Shown here: positions 59,705 to 64,000 of the stretch, one piece after another | Layout: each line of letters opens with the position of its first letter | Numbering within the stretch: the first letter of the stretch is position 1 | DNA from: Nodosilinea sp. LEGE 06152 | Lineage (GTDB): Bacteria > Cyanobacteriota > Cyanobacteriia > Phormidesmidales > Phormidesmidaceae | Length of the DNA: 64,000 bases | Direction: 5' to 3' | Assembly (NCBI RefSeq): GCF_015207525.1 | Contig: NZ_JADEWR010000018.1 | Span: forward strand, 98,735-162,734 | The notes under the pieces: generated by a model | Databases searched by the model: none | What the model saw: only the letters and a program-made list of their open reading frames with translations | What the model was told of the DNA's origin: nothing | Program-made: the position numbers and the translations under genes

Positions 59705-62002
59705 CTACTGGGCTGGCAGGGTGTTTGAGGCCTCTTTGCGATCGCACTTCAGCACAATTACCCCCAGGGGTGGCAAAGTTAGATCGAGGGAATAGGGCCG
59801 ACTGTGAAAGGCCCAGTCTTCAGACCATTTACCGCCCAGGTTGCCCATGTTGCTGCCGCCAAAGTCGCGGGCATCACTGTTGAACAGCTCCTTGTAGTAG
59901 CCCTGCTCGGGCACGCCCACGCGGTAGTGGCTGTGGGGCTGGGGCGTAAAGTTGCAAACTACCACCACAAAGTCGTCGGTATCCTTGTCGCGGCGAATAA
60001 ATGCCACCACGCTATGGCGGTTGTCGCTGCAGTCAATCCACTCAAAGCCAGCCTGGTCAAAGTCCTGCGTAAACAGAGCCGGTTCGCTGCGGTAGAACTC
60101 GTTGAGTTTGCCCATGAAGTGCTTGAGGCTGGCGTGGGCCTGGTGCTGCAACAGGTGCCACTCCAGGTCGCCCCACACGTTCCACTCGCTCCACTGGCCA
60201 AACTCCATGCTCATGAACAGGGTTTTCTTACCTGGGTGCATGAACATGTAGGTGTAGAGGCAGCGTAAATTGGCAAACTTCTGCCACTCATCACCCGGCA
60301 TTTTGCCCAGCATGTTGCTCTTGCCGTGCACCACCTCGTCGTGGGACAGCGCCAGCATGAAGTTTTCAGTGAAGGCGTACCAAATACTAAAGGTGACGTT
60401 GTTCTGGTGAAACTGCCGGAACCACGGATCCATGTTGAAGTAGTCCAACATGTCGTGCATCCAGCCCATGTTCCACTTCAGGTTGAAGCCTAGGCCGCCC
60501 ACATAGGTTGGCCAGGAGACCATGGGCCAGGCGGTCGATTCTTCTGCGATCGACAGCACCCCAGGGTAGTAGGTAAACAGCACGTGGTTCACCTGGCGCA
60601 AGAAGTCTGCTGCCTCAATATGCTCGCAGCCGCCGTACTCATTGGCTACCCACTCCCCGTCTTTGCGGAAGTAGTTGAGGTAGAGCATTGAGGCTACCGC
60701 ATCTACCCGAATTCCATCAATGTGGTACTTCTCAAACCAAAAGATAGCGTTGGCCACCAGGAAGTTGCGCACCTCGTTGCGGCCATAGTTGAACACCAGC
60801 GTGCCCCACTCCTTGTGCTCGCCTTTGCGGGGGTCGGCGTGCTCGTAGAGGTGAGTACCGTCAAAGAAAGCCAGCCCGTGACCATCCTTGGGAAAGTGGC
60901 CCGGTACCCAGTCGACAATTACCCCAATGTCGTTTTGGTGGCACTGATCGACGAAGTACATAAAGTCTTCGGGAGTACCATAGCGAGACGTGACCGCGTA
61001 GTAACCCGTCACCTGATAGCCCCAGGAGCCATCGAAGGGATGCTCGGCGACAGGCAGCAGCTCAACGTGGGTAAACCCTAGCTCTTTAATGTAGGGAATC
61101 AGTCGATCGGCCAGTTCTCGATAGGTGAGAAAGCGAGCACCGGGCTTAAGCTCGGCCACGGTGACGACTGGTTCTTTGGTGCCGTCAGGACGCAGCGCCG
61201 GATTGGCCGACGACTCGTGTAGCCACGAGCCCAGGTGCAGTTCGTAAATAGAGACGGGCTGGGTCAGTGGCTCGGTCTGCCGCCGCTTTTCCATCCAGGC
61301 TTGGTCTTGCCAGCCGTAACTATCTAAATCGGTGACAATGGAGGCCGTTTTAGGCCGAATCTCCTGCTGAAAACCGTAGGGGTCAGATTTTTCGTAAATG
61401 TGGCCGTCGTTGTTTTTAATTTCGTACTTGTAGTGAACCCCAACCTCTAGCCCAGGAATAAACAAATCCCAAATGCCGTTAGAAAGGCGTCGCATCTGGT
61501 GCTTGCGGCCGTCCCAGTAGTTAAAGTCGCCCAGCACCGAGGCATTGCGAGCATTGGGAGCCCACACCGCAAAGTAAACGCCGGTCACCCCTTCAATGGT
61601 GGTGAAGTGGGCTCCTAGCTTTTCGTAGATGCGGTGGTGGTTGCCCTCGCTAAACAGGTGGATGTCAAAGTCGGTAATGGTGCGGGTTTTGAAGGCGTAG
61701 GGATCGTAGATGACCTGAACATGATCGCCGGTGACGTACTTGAGCTGGTAGTTGGCCAGATCTTGAACCTCCAACACGCACTCAAAGAAGTGGGGGTTAT
61801 GGTTTGGTTCCATCGCCACTTCTTTGTGCTCCTCCGGCAGCACTACCCAGGCCTTGTCGGCTTGGGGTAAGTAGGCTCTTACGGCCCAGACGGTTTGCCC
61901 ATCTTGTTGCTGCACCATGTGGGGCCCAAGAATCTCAAAGGGATCGTGGTGCTGGTTCCAGACAATCCGGTCAATCTGCTCAGCGTCAACGGTTGCAGGC
62001 AT
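59705..62002 (-). CDS. glgB: 1,4-alpha-glucan branching enzyme
   Basis: A 765-residue GH13 enzyme that makes alpha-1,6 branches in glycogen. The ATG ending at 62002 gives the usual MPATVDAEQIDRIVWNQHHDPF start. N-terminal CBM48 domains (about 20-230) include VYFAVWAPNARNASVLGDFNYWDGR. The (beta/alpha)8 barrel has YHIDGIRVDAVASMLYLNY (catalytic Asp), SIAEESTAWP (catalytic Glu) and LSHDEVVHGKSNML (transition-state Asp). The C-terminal beta domain follows. Length matches other cyanobacterial GlgB proteins. Confidence 0.97.
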   Translation of the reverse strand: MPATVDAEQIDRIVWNQHHDPFEILGPHMVQQQDGQTVWAVRAYLPQADKAWVVLPEEHKEVAMEPNHNPHFFECVLEVQDLANYQLKYVTGDHVQVIYDPYAFKTRTITDFDIHLFSEGNHHRIYEKLGAHFTTIEGVTGVYFAVWAPNARNASVLGDFNYWDGRKHQMRRLSNGIWDLFIPGLEVGVHYKYEIKNNDGHIYEKSDPYGFQQEIRPKTASIVTDLDSYGWQDQAWMEKRRQTEPLTQPVSIYELHLGSWLHESSANPALRPDGTKEPVVTVAELKPGARFLTYRELADRLIPYIKELGFTHVELLPVAEHPFDGSWGYQVTGYYAVTSRYGTPEDFMYFVDQCHQNDIGVIVDWVPGHFPKDGHGLAFFDGTHLYEHADPRKGEHKEWGTLVFNYGRNEVRNFLVANAIFWFEKYHIDGIRVDAVASMLYLNYFRKDGEWVANEYGGCEHIEAADFLRQVNHVLFTYYPGVLSIAEESTAWPMVSWPTYVGGLGFNLKWNMGWMHDMLDYFNMDPWFRQFHQNNVTFSIWYAFTENFMLALSHDEVVHGKSNMLGKMPGDEWQKFANLRCLYTYMFMHPGKKTLFMSMEFGQWSEWNVWGDLEWHLLQHQAHASLKHFMGKLNEFYRSEPALFTQDFDQAGFEWIDCSDNRHSVVAFIRRDKDTDDFVVVVCNFTPQPHSHYRVGVPEQGYYKELFNSDARDFGGSNMGNLGGKWSEDWAFHSRPYSLDLTLPPLGVIVLKCDRKEASNTLPAQ

Positions 62003-62122
62003 GTTATTAAAGGTCCACAGGGGGCTATAAACGATCTGTGTGAATTTACTATCTGCGGAATAGAGTAACAAAACTTAGCTATTTCCACAGGGAAATTTTT
62101 GCGGATCTCGCCGAAATCGCCC

Positions 62123-62434
62123 CTAAGGCAGAAAAGGAAGAATGGGCCTAAGAACCCGTCTAAGCTGCAATAGCTGGATCAAGGAAGCAATATCGGGGTC
62201 GACGATCGCGTCGGTATTGGGGTCACGCAGGCGAGCTTGCAGAGCGGCGTAGTCGGCTGCGGAGATAGGTTTGCCGTCAATGGGCGATCGCGCCTCAGTA
62301 ATGACCTCGGTGCGCAAAACTTCTTCAGGAATCTCATCGGGGGGTGGCAGGGCCAGAGCGCAGCTAGCCAAGACGGCGATCAGTCCTGATCCAAGCAGTC
62401 CTGATCCAATCATCAGTAGAGGCAGGCGAGGCAT
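62123..62434 (-). CDS. Small exported or lipoprotein
   Basis: A 103-residue protein. The N-terminal hydrophobic segment (LLMIGSGLLGSGLIAVLASC) ends in a possible lipobox Cys (LASC). The rest (PPPDEIPEEVLRTEVITEARSPIDGKP, then ADYAALQARLR, then IASLIQLLQLRRVLRPILPFLP) is a pattern conserved in cyanobacterial proteins of unknown function. The ATG ending at 62434 is used; TTG two codons upstream is possible. Confidence 0.7.
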   Translation of the reverse strand: MPRLPLLMIGSGLLGSGLIAVLASCALALPPPDEIPEEVLRTEVITEARSPIDGKPISAADYAALQARLRDPNTDAIVDPDIASLIQLLQLRRVLRPILPFLP

Positions 62435-62569
62435 AGACAAGCCCAGTGACTTAGCTTCAGTATTACAATAGCCTGCTGCGTCACCCGTCGACTCTATCGT
62501 AGGCCGGGTCCGCCTGTGCTAGGCTGCATGGCAAGATTTGTGTGTTCGTTCTATCCCTCGGGAGGTTGC

Positions 62570-63298
62570 ATGGCTTGTTTACAGCTGTTTTCTGTGGGGA
62601 GGCTATTTTCTGTCGCAGCAGTAGCGCCTTTGACCCTGGCGGGGCTACTGGTTAGCTCAGCGGCCTCGTCTGCCCAGACCGACCCGGTCCTGCAGGAGAC
62701 GGGCACCATTTACCCAGCCCAGGCTACTTACACCTTCGAGGGCACTACTGGGCAGTCGATTACAATTACCCTAGACAGCGAAGATTTCGATCCGGTGCTG
62801 TCGCTGCTGGGCCCAGGCGAAACTGAGATTGCCGCCAACGATGACTTTGGCGGCACCTTAAACTCCAAAATCATCATCGAACTGCCTGAAGATGGCGCTT
62901 ATACCGTGGTTGCTAAGTCATTTTCGGGGCAGGGGGGCGACTACGACCTAGTTGTGCGTACCTCCACCGAATTTGAGACGGCCTATGCCAAGGCCGAAGC
63001 CCTGGCTTTAGCCGAAGACTATCCCGGCGCTATTGATGCCTACACCGAGGCGATTGACATCGACCCTGAGCAGTCCTCGGCCTACCTAGGCCGTGCCCAG
63101 GCAACCCTGGGGCAGGTATATCTTGAGCAGGGCGATGCCATTCAGGGGCCGGAGGATATTCCCTTGGAGGCGCGCGAGGCGGTGATTGCTGACTTTGAAC
63201 AGGCGGCTACTCTCTTTGAAGCCAGTGGTTCAACAGACTGGGCTGAGTCTCTGCGGGGGCAGATAGACGTACTGCGCGAAGCCGATGGCTCAAACTAA
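62570..63298 (+). CDS. Exported PPC/TPR protein
   Basis: A 242-residue protein with GGGAGG before the ATG at 62570. Signal peptide at about 8-38 (VAAVAPLTLAGLLVSSAASSAQ). Residues about 45-120 resemble a bacterial pre-peptidase C-terminal (PPC) beta domain: YTFEGTTGQSITITLDSEDFDPVLSLLGP and DGAYTVVAKSFSGQGGDYDLVV. TPR-like repeats follow (AKAEALALAEDYPGAIDAYTEAIDIDPEQSSAYLGRA pattern). Probably periplasmic or outer-membrane associated; role unknown. Confidence 0.85.
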   Translation: MACLQLFSVGRLFSVAAVAPLTLAGLLVSSAASSAQTDPVLQETGTIYPAQATYTFEGTTGQSITITLDSEDFDPVLSLLGPGETEIAANDDFGGTLNSKIIIELPEDGAYTVVAKSFSGQGGDYDLVVRTSTEFETAYAKAEALALAEDYPGAIDAYTEAIDIDPEQSSAYLGRAQATLGQVYLEQGDAIQGPEDIPLEAREAVIADFEQAATLFEASGSTDWAESLRGQIDVLREADGSN

Positions 63299-63377
63299 TC
63301 TCAAAGAAAGTTGGCAACTTTTCCGGATCAGGGTGCGTCTGAGCAGAAAAGGTGAATGGTAGATGCACCCTAAAAAG

Positions 63378-63409
63378 TCCTCCTGGCGATCGCCAGGGGA
63401 TTTTTTTTT
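63378..63409 (+). terminator. Rho-independent terminator
   Basis: The palindrome CCTGGCGATCGCCAGG (containing a HIP1-type core) is followed by nine T. It ends the PPC/TPR gene. Confidence 0.85.
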
Positions 63410-63575
63410 GCCTACAAACCAGGGTCGTCATCAATTTAATGGCTGATAGCCAAGAATCAGCGGTTACAGCCCCCAGCTTGTTTTTTGGGGCCTGGGGCAG
63501 CGCAAAGGCATGTAGCGGCCGCTCTAGAGGTCACAGAATGGCCTAACCGTTCTAGCCATAGCTAGACCTACCAAC

Positions 63576-63604
63576 AAAAAGGATGCAGACCGAAGCCTGC
63601 ATCC
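63576..63604 (-). terminator. Terminator of the linker gene
   Basis: GGATGCAG (63581-63588) pairs with CTGCATCC (63597-63604); on the minus strand it is followed by five T. It lies 40 bases after the linker stop. Confidence 0.8.
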
Positions 63605-63644
63605 CTGTGGTGTTCTAGAAACTTAACCGAACGGCACTAATGCC

Positions 63645-64000
63645 TTAGTCAACCGACACCTTGCGGTAGGGCACCGCAGTAGCGATGTTGATTTCACTAG
63701 TAGATACGCGAGATGGCGCTGAGCCCGTAGCCCCAATGCTGCGGGCCATACCCAGGAAGCCCTGGGGATTGCCAGCGGTAACCTTCTTCTCTTGGGGTAC
63801 AAACCGCTTGACCTGCGACTGCCACACAATTTGAGGGAAGCCCAGCTGATTGCGGTGGTAGGCGTCGTAGCGAGGGTTTTTGATGTGGATAGGGCGCTCC
63901 CCCTCCTCCCGGCCGGGCAGCACCCGTCGCTTTTGGTAGGGCACGGTGTTGTAGCCGAAGCTGGTGAGATACTCTTCGCTGTCGAGCAGCTCATCGACTA
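63645..64000 (-). CDS. cpcG: Phycobilisome rod-core linker, 3' part
   Basis: The frame runs off the right edge; 118 C-terminal residues are present. They begin VDELLDSEEYLTSFGYNTVPYQKRRVLP, the end of a PBS linker domain, and continue GERPIHIKNPRYDAYHRNQLGFPQIVWQ and GFLGMARSIGATGSAPSRVS, a tail typical of CpcG rod-core linkers that attach phycocyanin rods to the allophycocyanin core on the thylakoid. The GTG at 63944 is internal. The paralog number cannot be told. Confidence 0.88.
   Translation of the reverse strand, partial: VDELLDSEEYLTSFGYNTVPYQKRRVLPGREEGERPIHIKNPRYDAYHRNQLGFPQIVWQSQVKRFVPQEKKVTAGNPQGFLGMARSIGATGSAPSRVSTSEINIATAVPYRKVSVD

Noticed and set aside
62080..62100. DnaA-like box (ATTTCCACA) upstream of glgB
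   Set aside because: Single, with one mismatch and no neighbours; chance occurrence is likely.

Overview
The window looks like chromosomal DNA of a filamentous or Leptolyngbya/Nodosilinea-like cyanobacterium. The reasons are: frequent HIP1 octamers (GCGATCGC), a phycobilisome rod-core linker at the right edge, an RRM protein gene followed by bS21, a GifB-type glutamine synthetase inactivating factor under a glutamine riboswitch, a SigC-like group 2 sigma factor, and many families found almost only in cyanobacteria (DUF4912, DUF4330, DUF3119, DUF3086, DUF4278). The genus is inference. No rRNA, tRNA, CRISPR array or intact insertion sequence was seen.

Layout. 1-5 kb: 3' part of a DUF4912 membrane protein, then an accessory segment of about 1.4 kb (small membrane protein, attC-like hairpin, GNAT acetyltransferase, fragment of an NmrA/SDR-like gene) enclosed by two diverged direct copies of the DUF4912/dihydropyrimidinase intergenic junction, then the dihydropyrimidinase gene. 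5-10 kb: nitrogen-control locus (NtcA box, glutamine riboswitch, gifB-like gene), lipoate genes (lipA plus a LipM-like transferase), folB and a sigC-like gene. 10-18 kb: a tight DnaA-box cluster in front of priA, then coaX, an M48 peptidase, DUF4330, bioB and a TetR regulator. 18-36 kb: CHASE2-Ser/Thr kinase, an M16 peptidase pair, an MlaE-type permease, a four-gene ECF sigma/anti-sigma operon, DUF3119 and DUF3086, murF, two unknown cyanobacterial proteins and an Ala/Lys/Pro-rich small protein. 36-48 kb: DoxX, a cation/proton antiporter with UspA tail, purB, a 1256-residue acidic disordered membrane protein and a UPF0182 membrane protein. 48-56 kb: a Tubulin_2-like GTPase gene, an AT-richer GIY-YIG (T5orf172-like) gene, a zinc-ribbon/TM/periplasmic-binding-fold protein, then on the other strand a class-3 lipase-like protein and an unlisted 48-residue membrane protein. 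56-64 kb: small Cys-rich protein, RRM protein, rpsU, unknown protein, bioF, glgB, two small exported proteins and the 3' end of a cpcG-type linker gene.

Most of the window is housekeeping (biotin, lipoate, folate, CoA, purine, peptidoglycan, glycogen). The less ordinary parts are the Tubulin_2 module, the ECF operon, the junction-duplication insertion with an attC-like site, the DnaA-box cluster, and repeat-derived sequence inside coding regions (PriA insertion, linker of the tubulin-like protein, stop codons supplied by palindromic repeats).
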